Assembly (NCBI GenBank): GCA_942490945.1
Contig: CALNYZ010000044.1
Location: 62,001 to 126,000 of the forward strand
Origin: CALNYZ01 sp942490945
Lineage (GTDB): Bacteria > Pseudomonadota > Gammaproteobacteria > UBA6429 > Thiohalophilaceae
Length of the DNA: 64,000 nucleotides
Reading direction: 5' to 3'
The position numbers and the translations under genes were made by a program. The notes under the pieces were generated by a model, which saw only the letters and a list, made by a program, of their open reading frames with translations, searched no databases and was not told the DNA's origin. This document shows positions 52,735-61,850 of the stretch, in pieces. Position 1 is the first letter of the stretch; each line of letters opens with the position of its first letter.

Positions 52735-53685
52735 ATGCCGTTTTTATATGTGCGAAAACAATTAATCTTTCTCACGACACTACTCTGGATCGCAACCTCT
52801 GCGATCGCCGAGGTCGGCAACGCACTGCCAAAACCTGAAGTGATTAAAATCAACACGCACGTTTATGCACTCATTGCACCGATTGAATTACCCAACAAAA
52901 GCAATCAAGGTTATATGGCCAATAGCGCGGTGATTATCGGTGATAAGGGTGTCATTCTGATTGATACCGGTTTCAGTCGTGAGATCGGTGAAATGCTGAA
53001 AACAACCATTGCCGGAATCACCGATAAACCGGTAACACATGTCATCAATACGCACGATCATGGCGATCACATTCTGGGTAATATTGCGTTCAAGGACGCC
53101 ACTATCATCAGCTCTGCCAGGAGCCAGGCAACGATGGAAAAATCCGGCTACGAATGGATAGGTTTACTGGAAAGCATGACCGGTCAGAAATTTCCCGATA
53201 CCAAACCTGTAGTTTCGACACAGACTTATAAAGAAAACACGCGCACATCGGTGACGCTGCAAGGTGTCGATCTGGAAATCTGGGTACCACCGGGTTCGCA
53301 CACCGCGAATGATCTGATGGTCTATCTGGTGAAGGATAAGATCCTGATTGCAGGTGACATACTGGTGAAAACCATGATTCCAAGCTTTCGCGATGCCCAT
53401 GTCAAAAACTGGATCACGACCCTGCAACAGATCAGCAAACTGCCCCTAGACAACATCATCCCCGGGCATGGTGAGTTGATGCGCATCGACGAAGTGAAGC
53501 AATTGCAACAGGACATGCAAACCCTGTATGCCGGGATTGAAGCTGGCTACAAAAAAGGCCTGATGGATAGCGAGGTACGCAAGACTCTCGATTTGAGTGC
53601 GTGGAAAAAGCGTAAACATTTTGACGAGTTAATGGGGGGTATTATCAATCGAACCTATCTGGAAGTGGAAGCCGCCAATTTTTAG
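52735..53685 (+). CDS. Periplasmic MBL-fold metallohydrolase
   Basis: 316 residues from ATG 52735, preceded by AAAAGGAGAAACC. Signal peptide ~1-25 (SAIAE). Metal motif NTHDHGDHILGN (His107, His109, Asp111, His112), PPGSHTANDLMVYL and IIPGHGELM complete the ligands. Same secreted SoxH-like group as the genes at 29456 and 32997. Under the likely control of the GlxA-type regulator with the DUF4242 gene. Substrate unknown. Confidence 0.87.
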   Translation: MPFLYVRKQLIFLTTLLWIATSAIAEVGNALPKPEVIKINTHVYALIAPIELPNKSNQGYMANSAVIIGDKGVILIDTGFSREIGEMLKTTIAGITDKPVTHVINTHDHGDHILGNIAFKDATIISSARSQATMEKSGYEWIGLLESMTGQKFPDTKPVVSTQTYKENTRTSVTLQGVDLEIWVPPGSHTANDLMVYLVKDKILIAGDILVKTMIPSFRDAHVKNWITTLQQISKLPLDNIIPGHGELMRIDEVKQLQQDMQTLYAGIEAGYKKGLMDSEVRKTLDLSAWKKRKHFDELMGGIINRTYLEVEAANF

Positions 53686-53935
53686 GAAACAATGATCCCT
53701 GAATCGGTGACAAACATGCCAAGAATAGCAGCCCGTGATTCTGGTACTTGTTGATTACTTGCAGCAACCCCAAAAACGACAAACAAGCAATGATGATCAC
53801 AACAAATTCTGAAATAAAATCAGTACAATTCACGCAATTTAACGCCCCCCCCTTGGTTTCATTTTGATGGTCACAGGAAAATTTCTATTGGTATGTACCA
53901 TGACTATACTCAGCAGAATGACCAACACGTAAATC
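53686..53935. other. Intergenic spacer, nothing recognised
   Basis: Between the MBL gene and the decayed MBL remnant. AT-rich; no coding frame, hairpin with T run, or repeat worth reporting. Confidence 0.3.
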
Positions 53936-54240
53936 TTAACTGGTCCATTTCTTATAGGAAGAAACTTTCATTTCAAAATCGGCCAGTCCTATTGCATAGA
54001 ACTGCTCGACTTCTTCGCGAATAACCTGTAGCTAGCAACGATAGCGTTTGGCAATTTTCTGGTTACCTGCAGGATCATGGTCTGGAATAATAAGATTGAA
54101 ATTTCAGGATAACAGATAGTCAATCACCTTTATTCTGGAGTCATTGAGTTTGTTTAACTTGCTACAGCATTTCACCAGCAGTAAAAATCACTTTATGCAT
54201 TTCCAACTTAGCCTCGCCGTCAAATGATACTTTCGGTATG
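53936..54240 (-). pseudogene. Decayed MBL-fold hydrolase remnant
   Basis: Minus strand. From IIPDHDPAGNQKIAKRYR (about 54091-54038) the frame runs in register to a TAA at 53936-53938, ending EEVEQFYAIGLADFEMK-x9-TS, interrupted by a TAG at 54032-54034. These blocks match the C-terminal third of SoxH-like MBL proteins (IPGHGP, then EEV-x2-FYA-x-GLADFEMK); compare HQYQEQGLQDYEIK in the gene at 32997. Further upstream the resemblance (FDGEAKLEMHKV) moves to another frame. The metal His of the PGH motif has become PDH. No start codon or Zn motif remains. Confidence 0.6.
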
Positions 54241-54427
54241 GGTTATTGTGTGCCAGCTTGAAATCTGCGTCAAAATTGCCTGTGCTATGACTTTGAGTAT
54301 GAAATTCGCTACTAAGAAATAGCAAAAAATAAATAGTCTTTAAACAATGTTATGTCTAGCATATGTTACCGATGAATAATTGTCAGAATTTTTGTTCGGA
54401 CGTAAAAATATTCTTTCAAATATCTTT

Positions 54428-55321
54428 CTATTGCAATTTATCCTGTATTTCACGTGCAATCGCTTCCACAAATACACGTATCTTTGTCGACAGCAATTGG
54501 CGATGCTGGTATATCAAACTTACTGGCAAGGCGGGTAACTCGTATGTTTGTAATATGATCTGTAATTTATTTTGCTTAACATACGGCATCACCTGGTAAC
54601 AAAAGAATTGCCCAAAACCCAGTCCGTCGATACAGGCTTCGACTGAGGTGGCAATGTGATTGCTCTGTAACGGGCCATTAACCTTCACGGACAATTTTTT
54701 GTTCGCATCCTGAAACAGCCACTGTGAATTTGCAGGAATACCGGTAAAGCGTACACAGGGTAGTGCCGTCAACTCTCCCGGATGCACAGGCACACCGACA
54801 TCATCTAATAAATGTGGACTGGCCACGACAACTCGACGGATTTCACCAATCTGTCTGGCAATGAGGCTGGAGTCATTCAATGCTGCGATGCGCACAGCCA
54901 CATCAATGCCTTCATCCAGCATGTTCACCACGCGATCCAGTAATAACAGATTGATCTGCATGCGTGGATGCGCTTGTAGAAATCTATTGATTGCCGGAGC
55001 AACATGCATGCCACCAAAGCGAACCGGCGCTGTAATTGTTATCGTCCCGGCCGGCTCGCTCTGCTCGTTTCCAAGCACCTGCTCGGCTTCGTCGATATCC
55101 GCCAGAATCTTGCGGCATCGCTCCAGATAAAACTGTCCTTCCTCGGTCAATGCAATACGCCGAGTCGTGCGGTTGAACAACCGGGTGTTCAGTTCCTGCT
55201 CGAGTGCAGCCAGAAGCCGCACCACCGCGGGCAAGGATTTACCCAGCGATACGGCAGCCGCGGTCAGGCTGCCCGCTTCAGCAATCCGTACAAACACATT
55301 CATGGCATTTAATTTGTCCAT
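54428..55321 (-). CDS. LysR-family transcriptional regulator
   Basis: 297 residues. N-terminal helix-turn-helix AMNVFVRIAEAGSLTAAAVS and ALEQELNTRLFNRTTRRIAL; effector domain with TITAPVRFGGMHVAPAINRF and VAVRIAALNDSSLIARQIG. This is the CrgA/AaeR-like subgroup. Divergent from a DsrE and PNPOx-like pair with a LysR-type box in the gap. It probably regulates that pair. Ligand unknown. Confidence 0.92.
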   Translation of the reverse strand: MDKLNAMNVFVRIAEAGSLTAAAVSLGKSLPAVVRLLAALEQELNTRLFNRTTRRIALTEEGQFYLERCRKILADIDEAEQVLGNEQSEPAGTITITAPVRFGGMHVAPAINRFLQAHPRMQINLLLLDRVVNMLDEGIDVAVRIAALNDSSLIARQIGEIRRVVVASPHLLDDVGVPVHPGELTALPCVRFTGIPANSQWLFQDANKKLSVKVNGPLQSNHIATSVEACIDGLGFGQFFCYQVMPYVKQNKLQIILQTYELPALPVSLIYQHRQLLSTKIRVFVEAIAREIQDKLQ

Positions 55322-55340
55322 ACCCTAGATTAATCCATTT

Positions 55341-55362
55341 ATTGCAACAGTGTAATAGCAAT
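55341..55362. promoter_or_regulatory. Candidate LysR-type operator
   Basis: ATTGC (55341-55345) / GCAAT (55358-55362) with 12-base spacer gives the T-N11-A geometry of LysR boxes, 20 bases upstream of the LysR ATG and 71 before the DsrE ATG. Confidence 0.45.
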
Positions 55363-55433
55363 ACCTCTATTTATTCCAATTAACTGACTAACTAAGCTAT
55401 ATCCTGACAATTAACCTCTATTAGGAGAACACT

Positions 55434-55808
55434 ATGAAATCAGCCATCATCATCATGTCCGACCCAAAATCAGGTAGCGAAGAGGCGCTGGGCCGCCTTT
55501 TTAATGGTCTGGCAAGCGCGTATGACTTTAAACAAAACGGCGACGAAGTAGCCATCATGTTTGCTGGCGCCGGCACCCGCTGGTCAGGTGAAATCAATAA
55601 ATCAGGACATCCGGCACACCAGCTTTATCAGGCCGTGGCGGAGTCCGTTGTCGGTGTGTCATGTGGTTGCGCGGATGTGTTTGGCGCAAAAGACGACGCA
55701 GTGAAAAGTGGTTTCGCCCTGATCAATGACAATGCCGTACCGGGGACATCCGGACTGCCGAGTCTGCAAAAACTCACACACAGTGGTTACAACATCATGA
55801 TTTTTTAA
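55434..55808 (+). CDS. DsrE/DsrF-fold protein
   Basis: 124 residues. The DsrE fold is visible in SAIIIMSDPKSGSEEALGRL, the block AIMFAGAGTRW and VVGVSCGCADVFGA. Two Cys in SCGC are where sulfur-carrier DsrE proteins carry the active Cys. Probable sulfur-transfer or redox role. TTAGGAGAACACT before the ATG. First gene of a pair with a PNPOx-like protein; a strong hairpin separates them. Confidence 0.8.
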   Translation: MKSAIIIMSDPKSGSEEALGRLFNGLASAYDFKQNGDEVAIMFAGAGTRWSGEINKSGHPAHQLYQAVAESVVGVSCGCADVFGAKDDAVKSGFALINDNAVPGTSGLPSLQKLTHSGYNIMIF

Positions 55809-55815
55809 CAATCCG

Positions 55816-55847
55816 ACCGGAACGGCGTAATGCGCCCGTTCCGGTCC
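55816..55847 (+). terminator. Strong hairpin between the DsrE and PNPOx-like genes
   Basis: Perfect 11-bp stem GACCGGAACGG (55816-55826) / CCGTTCCGGTC (55837-55847), 10-base loop, 7 bases after the DsrE stop; followed by CCTTTATT only. Partial terminator or stabiliser of the upstream mRNA. Confidence 0.7.
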
Positions 55848-55867
55848 CTTTATTGGAGTACTCAAAC

Positions 55868-56827
55868 ATGGATAAACCCGTTAACAACATAAATTATCAT
55901 GATGGTGAAATTCGCGTTCAAACACGCGCCGGCGTGCATGAAACAGCAAATCGAGCCAGACGTATGATCTCAAACGCCCTTCCTGCAGGTGCATTGTCGT
56001 TTGTCGCACAACAAGTCATGGCAGTGTTTGGCAGTGTGGGTAGCCACGGTCAGATCTGGTGTTCGATCATCTTCGGCGAACCCGGTTTTATACAAGCGTT
56101 GAGTGTGAATAAACTCGAATGCAATACACAGCTGGCAGGCATTACCAAATTTGATCCGTTCTGGCGCAATATTGAAACGCAATCAAGTGTTGGCCTTTTA
56201 CTTATTGATCTGAACTCTCGACGGCGATTACGCATCAACGGACAACTGCTTAAAACAGCGGAGCATAAATACACACTGGACATCGCACAAGCCTATCCAA
56301 ATTGCCCGAAGTATATACAACGTCGACATGACCGGGCTGCGCAGACAAATGTACTGGCAGTTTTACATTCGGGCGACCAGAATTTTGCGCAGGGCACGAT
56401 GCTGGGTGCAAAACAGCGCCGCCTGATTAGCACAGCAGATACCTTTTTCGTCGCCAGTGCACATCGCGATAACAACGACGCATACCATGTTGATGCATCA
56501 CATCGTGGTGGGCATCCCGGTTTTGTTGAAATCATCAATGAGCAACATCTTCGCATACCGGATTTTGCCGGCAATAACATGTTCAACACACTGGGTAACT
56601 TTGAAAGTTATCCTCATGCCGGATTAATCTTCATTGATTTTGCACAACGCCAGGTATTACAGTTAGTCGGACGAGCAAAGATTCTCTGGAATCACAAACC
56701 ACCTGTCGATACCACGGGAGGCACACAACGTTACTGGCAATTCACAACGACATACTGGCAACAAATTAACGTACCATATAATATGGACTGGGCGCTTCTG
56801 GAGTATTCACCCTATTTACCAACTTAG
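55868..56827 (+). CDS. Pyridoxamine 5'-phosphate oxidase-like FMN-binding protein
   Basis: 319 residues from ATG 55868 with GGAG 8 bases upstream; a TTG at 55853 is a weaker start. Two PNPOx-like split-barrel repeats: FGSVGSHGQIWCSIIFGEPGF and LLLIDLNSRRRLRINGQ in the first, then DTFFVASAHRDNN and GLIFIDFAQRQVLQLVGRA in the second. Such tandem proteins bind FMN or heme and reduce small substrates. Co-regulated with the DsrE gene. Substrate unknown. Confidence 0.85.
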   Translation: MDKPVNNINYHDGEIRVQTRAGVHETANRARRMISNALPAGALSFVAQQVMAVFGSVGSHGQIWCSIIFGEPGFIQALSVNKLECNTQLAGITKFDPFWRNIETQSSVGLLLIDLNSRRRLRINGQLLKTAEHKYTLDIAQAYPNCPKYIQRRHDRAAQTNVLAVLHSGDQNFAQGTMLGAKQRRLISTADTFFVASAHRDNNDAYHVDASHRGGHPGFVEIINEQHLRIPDFAGNNMFNTLGNFESYPHAGLIFIDFAQRQVLQLVGRAKILWNHKPPVDTTGGTQRYWQFTTTYWQQINVPYNMDWALLEYSPYLPT

Positions 56828-56852
56828 TAAAAGAGCATCCAATTGTGACATG

Positions 56853-56890
56853 ACATCGGACATCGTGTCCGTTGTTGACTTATTCTTTTT
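56853..56890 (+). terminator. Candidate terminator after the PNPOx-like gene
   Basis: Stem ACATCGGACA (56853-56862) / TGTCCGTTGT (56866-56875) with one mismatch and a 3-base loop, followed by TGACTTATTCTTTTTATTTTT. Stops transcription before the convergent fbp operon. Confidence 0.55.
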
Positions 56891-57089
56891 ATTTTTAGGC
56901 GCTTCATATATTTAACGTAAAAGAACCGCTAGTAAATTACATCTGGGTAAAGGGATCGGATCAGGTAATAGCGCAAAGGCTTTTTAACTGCAGGTATACT
57001 TACTTCTCTGAACCCTTGTTTTGTACAACAATCCAGCCCCTTGTACTGGTCATCAAATTAACAAGAAAAAACGGTTTTGGAATACAACA

Positions 57090-58133
57090 TTACTGCCGAA
57101 AAACCACCAGATGCTCGGCATCCACACCAACCTTAACTTTTTGTCCGATGTTAATATCCTGATGACTGGCGACCAGCGACAGTAGTTCGTCACCCGTTGG
57201 TGTACGCAAGGTATACATAATCTGTGCACCCTTGAAAGCACGATCGGTAATGAGGCATTCTACACCGTCTTCGACACCCAGCAATACATCATCGGGTCTG
57301 AGCAAAACATCCACGCGTGTATCGTTGGGCCATTCATAAGATCGATTGCCCACCAGCAAGCCGAGTGATGTTTCCACGGATTCATGACCTTTCAGTACGC
57401 CTGCGATCAACCTGCCCTGACCGATAAAATCGGCAATAAAACGGTTGGCCGGTTCATGATAAAGATTGTAAGGCATGTCCCATTGTATGATTCGTCCTTC
57501 ATTCATCACTGCCACATGCTCGCCCATGACGAAGGCTTCATGCTGATCGTGCGTGACAAATAACGTTGTCGTTTTACGCTGACGAAGTATTTCACGGATA
57601 TCAAGTACCAGCCTTTCGCGCAAATCAATATCCAGATTAGAAAAGGGTTCGTCCATTAACAACAAGGGCGGATGCGGAGCCAGAGCACGTGCCACTGCGA
57701 TACGTTGTTGTTGCCCGCCGGATAGCTCATGCGGATAGCGATCCAGGTAACCCTCCAAACCGACCAACTCAAGCATTTCCTCTGCCAACTTACGCTGCTG
57801 AAGCCTGGTCTTTTTCTTCAGGCCAAACGTAATGTTATCGGCCACGCTCAAATGCGGAAACAAGGCGTAATCCTGAAACACCATACCGATACCGCGTTGT
57901 TCGGGTGGAATCATGACTGCCGGTGACGAGACCACTCTTCCATTAAGAATAATTTCTCCCTGACTCACCGGTTCAAATCCGGCAATGGCGCGTAATACGG
58001 TTGTCTTGCCACAACCACTCGGTCCTAACAGGCAGTTAAGTGTCGTATCACGAATACCGAGAGACAAATCATTAACGATCACTTTGCCATCATAACTGCA
58101 TTGAATACTCTTGATTTCCAGTATGTCTGTCAT
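57090..58133 (-). CDS. fbpC: Ferric iron ABC transporter ATP-binding protein FbpC
   Basis: 347 residues from ATG 58133 (a GTG one codon earlier is equivalent). ABC domain 1-~240: Walker A GPSGCGKTT, signature LSGGQQQRIAVARAL, Walker B LLLMDEPFSNLD, switch His VTHDQHEAF. C-terminal TOBE-like regulatory domain (~260-347) as in FbpC/PotA. Last gene of fbpABC; powers Fe3+ import across the inner membrane. 18 bases after fbpB. Confidence 0.9.
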   Translation of the reverse strand: MTDILEIKSIQCSYDGKVIVNDLSLGIRDTTLNCLLGPSGCGKTTVLRAIAGFEPVSQGEIILNGRVVSSPAVMIPPEQRGIGMVFQDYALFPHLSVADNITFGLKKKTRLQQRKLAEEMLELVGLEGYLDRYPHELSGGQQQRIAVARALAPHPPLLLMDEPFSNLDIDLRERLVLDIREILRQRKTTTLFVTHDQHEAFVMGEHVAVMNEGRIIQWDMPYNLYHEPANRFIADFIGQGRLIAGVLKGHESVETSLGLLVGNRSYEWPNDTRVDVLLRPDDVLLGVEDGVECLITDRAFKGAQIMYTLRTPTGDELLSLVASHQDINIGQKVKVGVDAEHLVVFRQ

Positions 58134-58151
58134 CACTGTTTACTCAAACTG

Positions 58152-59798
58152 TTAATGCCGGGCCGAACGTCTGACCAGCACAATCACCGGGATTAAACCA
58201 ACCAGAATTAAAGTGATGGCTGGCAAGGCAGCACGTTCCCATTCTCCCTCGGAGGTCATTTCATATATACGCACCGCCAGTGTATCCCAGCCAAAGGGTC
58301 GCAGCAGCATGGTCGCGGGCATTTCTTTCATAACATCGACCAAGACCAGTAAGGCTGCGGTGAGTAAGCCGGGACGTATGAGTGGTAAATACACACGCCA
58401 GAGTGTCATTACCTGGGTAGCACCCAGGCTGCGCGCGACTTCCGCCAGACTGGGACGGATACGTCCGAGGCCGCTGTCAATCGGACCGAAGGCAACAGCC
58501 AAAAATCGAATAACGTAAGCCACAACCAGTACTGCTAGCGTACCGGAAATTATCTGGCCACCCGGCTCACGACCAAACAACGTCAACACGGTATTTAAAA
58601 AATTATCTCCGCTGGTAAAAACCAGCATGATACCCACGGCCAGCACTGAACCGGGCAGGGCATATCCCAATGTCGCAATATTCACTGACGTTTTGATTAG
58701 CGCATCATTATTATTGCGACGCGTGAATGACAAAACCAGGGCACCCAGCACCGTCAATACCGCAGCGAGGCCGCCCAATAACAGGGTGTGGTACAGCAAG
58801 CCCACGTAACGACTGTCCAGATCGTCTTTCATAACATCCCATGCCCAATAGCCCAGTTGTAGCACAGGCACGACAAACGCAAACAATAAAATAGTCAGGG
58901 CGATGCTGGTGGCAAACCACGCACGCCAGCCTTGTAATCGATAACGGTAGACACGGGTGCTTCTGGTTGACTCATGATAGCGAGCGCGGCCGCGCATTTG
59001 TCGCTCGACTGTTAAGGCGACAACCACTATCACCAGCAGCAGTGACGCCAACTGCGACGCAGCCTGCAAATTAAACAGACCAAACCATGCCTTGTAAATT
59101 GCCGTGGTGAAGGTATCGAAATTAAAAATCGCGACGGTACCAAAATCGGCCAGTGTCTCCATTAATGCCAGTGACATCCCGGCAACAATGGCAGGTCTGG
59201 CGGTAGGCAGACTCACGTGTAAAAAAGCCTGCAGCGGATTCTGACCAAGACTTCGTGCCGCTTCAACAGCACTGTTTCCCTGGGTCAAAAATGAAGCCCG
59301 TGTCAGCATGTAGACATACGGATACAACACCAACGTCATGACCAGGATCACGCCACCGGTCGAACGTATCGGCGGAAACCAGAACATGTTGCTTCCCAAG
59401 GTATCGCGCAAGCCGGTTTGAATCGGCCCGGTATAGTCCAACAAACCCAGCGCCACAAATGCCATCACATAGGCGGGAACAGCGAGCGGTAGCATCAGCG
59501 CCCAATCAAAGTATTTTCGCCCCGGAAATTCGCACATTGCCGTCATCCAGGCCAGACCAACACCCAGTATCGACACACCGATACCGACCCCAACCAGCAA
59601 GGTAAAGGTGTTAATCAGCAGATCGGTCAACACCGTTTGCGCCAGGTGTTGCCAGATTAGATTGGCCGAATGCATCCAGCCAGAGAACACCACCAATAAC
59701 GGCAAAACCACGATCACGGCAAGCGCGATCGTGGCAATTTTCCATAACGACATGGTTTGTTGGCGCACAGTCACACTGTACACCGCATCAATGCCCAC
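58152..59798 (-). CDS. fbpB: Ferric iron ABC transporter permease FbpB
   Basis: 548 residues with about twelve helices in two tandem halves, as in FbpB/SfuB. Each half has an EAA-type loop: AVEAARSLGQNPLQAFLHV and LAEVARSLGATQVMTLWRV. Start: GTG 59798, 4 bases after the fbpA stop; ATG 59753, 15 codons in, is an alternative and neither has a Shine-Dalgarno. Forms the inner-membrane channel for Fe3+ delivered by FbpA. Confidence 0.9.
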   Translation of the reverse strand: MGIDAVYSVTVRQQTMSLWKIATIALAVIVVLPLLVVFSGWMHSANLIWQHLAQTVLTDLLINTFTLLVGVGIGVSILGVGLAWMTAMCEFPGRKYFDWALMLPLAVPAYVMAFVALGLLDYTGPIQTGLRDTLGSNMFWFPPIRSTGGVILVMTLVLYPYVYMLTRASFLTQGNSAVEAARSLGQNPLQAFLHVSLPTARPAIVAGMSLALMETLADFGTVAIFNFDTFTTAIYKAWFGLFNLQAASQLASLLLVIVVVALTVERQMRGRARYHESTRSTRVYRYRLQGWRAWFATSIALTILLFAFVVPVLQLGYWAWDVMKDDLDSRYVGLLYHTLLLGGLAAVLTVLGALVLSFTRRNNNDALIKTSVNIATLGYALPGSVLAVGIMLVFTSGDNFLNTVLTLFGREPGGQIISGTLAVLVVAYVIRFLAVAFGPIDSGLGRIRPSLAEVARSLGATQVMTLWRVYLPLIRPGLLTAALLVLVDVMKEMPATMLLRPFGWDTLAVRIYEMTSEGEWERAALPAITLILVGLIPVIVLVRRSARH

Positions 59799-59802
59799 AT
59801 CA

Positions 59803-60837
59803 CTATCGATATCCGGCCTTGTCCATCAGTATCACTGACTTCACCTGTAGTTCGCCGGCCTTGGCGACATTGATCTGGTCCTGCTTGAACTCGCCCCATG
59901 ACTTCACCAGTTTGGATGGCTTGATGCCTTTTAATACCGGGTATTCCATATTCAAATCGGTAAACATTTGCTGTGCCTGTTTGTCGGACAGCCATTCCAG
60001 CAACTTGATTGCCTGTTCCCTGTGCTTCGCATGTTTGGTCACACCGGCACCTGAAATATTAACATGCACACCGCTGCTTGACTGGTTCGGCCAGAAAAGC
60101 GCCAACTTGATGGCCGGATTCTTTTTCTGCAGGCGGCCAAAATAGTAGGTATTGACGATACCCACATCACATTGACCCGCAGCAATCGCTTCCATAACCT
60201 TGGTGTCATTCGAAAATGGCGCAGTCGCCAGGTTGCTTACCCAGCCACTCACGACCTTGGCAGTCGCTTCCTCACCCAATCTGGCAATCATCATTGCGAC
60301 CAGTGATTGATTGTAGACTTTCTTCGATGTCCGCAAACACAAGCGCCCTTTCCAGCGGGCATCCGCCAGATCTTCATAGGTAGACAAATCGCTCGGCTTG
60401 ACGCGATCGGTACTGTAAACAATGGTACGCGCACGAACTGATAAACCGAACCAGCGCCCCTGCGGATCACGCAAATGGGCAGGTATGTTCTTTTGCAAGG
60501 TCGTGGATTGTGTAGCTGCCAGAATCCCGCTTTCGGCCGCCTTCCACAAATTACCCGCATCTACCGTAAACAGGATATCCGCTGGCGTGTTGGCGCCCTC
60601 TGCCTTGAGGCGCACCAGCAATGGTGCCTCTTTATCCGTAATATATTTGATTTTGACACCGGTCTTTTTTGTATAGGCATCGAACAGTGGCTTAATCAGA
60701 TGTTCCTTGCGCGCCGAATAAACGACGACTTCATCCGCTGCCTGCGCCACGGGTATACTGGCAACCTGCATCATCGCCAACGCTACCAGTCCCAAAGGCA
60801 AGTGGCGTACAAATAATGAACATAAAACCGATTTCAT
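59803..60837 (-). CDS. fbpA: Ferric iron-binding periplasmic protein FbpA
   Basis: 344 residues, signal peptide ~1-33 (AQAAD). Starts mature chain EVVVYSARKEHLIKPLFD. The Tyr pair in NTYYFGRL and the HLI block are family hallmarks for Fe3+ binding with anion help. Head of fbpABC. AGGAG precedes the ATG. A Fur-box-like site lies in the promoter region. The chain binds free ferric ion rather than a siderophore; this is inference from the family. Confidence 0.92.
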   Translation of the reverse strand: MKSVLCSLFVRHLPLGLVALAMMQVASIPVAQAADEVVVYSARKEHLIKPLFDAYTKKTGVKIKYITDKEAPLLVRLKAEGANTPADILFTVDAGNLWKAAESGILAATQSTTLQKNIPAHLRDPQGRWFGLSVRARTIVYSTDRVKPSDLSTYEDLADARWKGRLCLRTSKKVYNQSLVAMMIARLGEEATAKVVSGWVSNLATAPFSNDTKVMEAIAAGQCDVGIVNTYYFGRLQKKNPAIKLALFWPNQSSSGVHVNISGAGVTKHAKHREQAIKLLEWLSDKQAQQMFTDLNMEYPVLKGIKPSKLVKSWGEFKQDQINVAKAGELQVKSVILMDKAGYR

Positions 60838-60838
60838 T

Positions 60839-61123
60839 TTAATCTCCTGAGGAAAAAATAAGCATTAATAATTTAATACGAATCTTATTGATAACCGTTC
60901 TCATTTGCAACAATTTTTTTAAATTTCTGACATTTTCCCAGTCGCGTCCAATCAGACTAGCAGTATCAAAACGCAGAACTGGTCGCTGACCGCGCCCCAA
61001 AGTGCCATTCACCGGCACACAAACGAGTTCCAGACGACTATCTGACAATCCTCGACTTTCGGCTCGGCGTATAAAATCCGGATTGAATCCTTTATCAATA
61101 TAGTATGTTGGTGTTCTGGCGGG
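60839..61123 (-). other. Coding-like stretch upstream of fbpA, no clear start
   Basis: A minus-strand frame is open from just after a TAA at 61124-61126 to 60839. Its upper part reads like protein (YYIDKGFNPDFIRRAE, LELVCVPVNGTLGRGQRPVL, RFDTASLIGRDWENVRN) but no ATG lies in frame, only a TTG at 61048, and the lower part overlaps the Fur-box and promoter region. Most likely the decayed end of a former gene, less likely a small gene. No family recognised. Confidence 0.3.
60890..60908 (-). promoter_or_regulatory. Candidate Fur box of the fbpABC operon
   Basis: On the minus strand GCAAATGAGAACGGTTATC matches the 19-base Fur consensus GATAATGATAATCATTATC at 13 positions, including the TGA-x-AA core. 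It is centred about 60 bases upstream of the fbpA ATG. Iron repression is the expected mode. Confidence 0.6.
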
Positions 61124-61281
61124 TTACATTGAATCAGCGCACCTCACCCGCACACCGCTGACTTAATAATCCTGTGCTGGATTTTCCACAAACTCAGCAT
61201 AAATAAATTTCATATCTTACTTGATGAACTTGTTACAAGCCGCAATATCCAATGCACGTTTTAACCACCGCGAGGATATAT

Positions 61282-61743
61282 ATGAACAATAATATATTAA
61301 TAATTACCCTACAGTCTTTAATGGTAGTTGGCATGCTATCGATTAGCATTCTACTCATCATGCCAGCCATACCTTACTTTAACAGCACCCAACCCGACGC
61401 CGAACGCTATGCACTGGAAGTTAAGCATAGTCTTGCCGGACACCAGAAGCAGGCGCTTGCACAGGCAAAAAAACTGGCCAGCCAGGTAGCGGGGGAATAT
61501 ATAGAAGTAATCGCGGTTGGTAAGGGAACAAGTTTGCTAGTTAACAGCACACCTTATAAAGAAGATATTCAATTGCTCATGGATAAAGGCGTCATCTTTT
61601 CACTATGTCAGTTTTCACTACAACAACAGGAAGTTAAACAGGGGCATCCCATTGAAACACTTCCAGGAATCCGTTTGATTGAAGATGGTCATGGTTATGC
61701 CGAGAACCTGAAAAATAACGGCTACTATGATGTGCTTGCGTGA
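61282..61743 (+). CDS. Membrane-anchored DsrE-like protein
   Basis: 153 residues from ATG 61282, with GAGG 8 bases upstream; an ATG at 61252 lacks a ribosome-binding site. An N-terminal hydrophobic helix (~8-28) is followed by a DsrE-fold domain: YIEVIAVGKGTSLLV, YKEDIQLLMDKGVIFSLCQF (single Cys in place of the usual active Cys), and TLPGIRLIEDGHGYAENLKN. The fold and Cys position suggest a sulfur-related or redox carrier tethered at the membrane. Second DsrE protein in the window. Confidence 0.7.
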   Translation: MNNNILIITLQSLMVVGMLSISILLIMPAIPYFNSTQPDAERYALEVKHSLAGHQKQALAQAKKLASQVAGEYIEVIAVGKGTSLLVNSTPYKEDIQLLMDKGVIFSLCQFSLQQQEVKQGHPIETLPGIRLIEDGHGYAENLKNNGYYDVLA

Positions 61744-61850
61744 GACATACCGGATTCAAAATCGTAAGGTTCCGCTGCAACAACAGTATCTCTGCGGATA
61801 AATACCATGGTTAATTAATCAGTTTTTACTCTGATGCTTCATTTCTTCAA

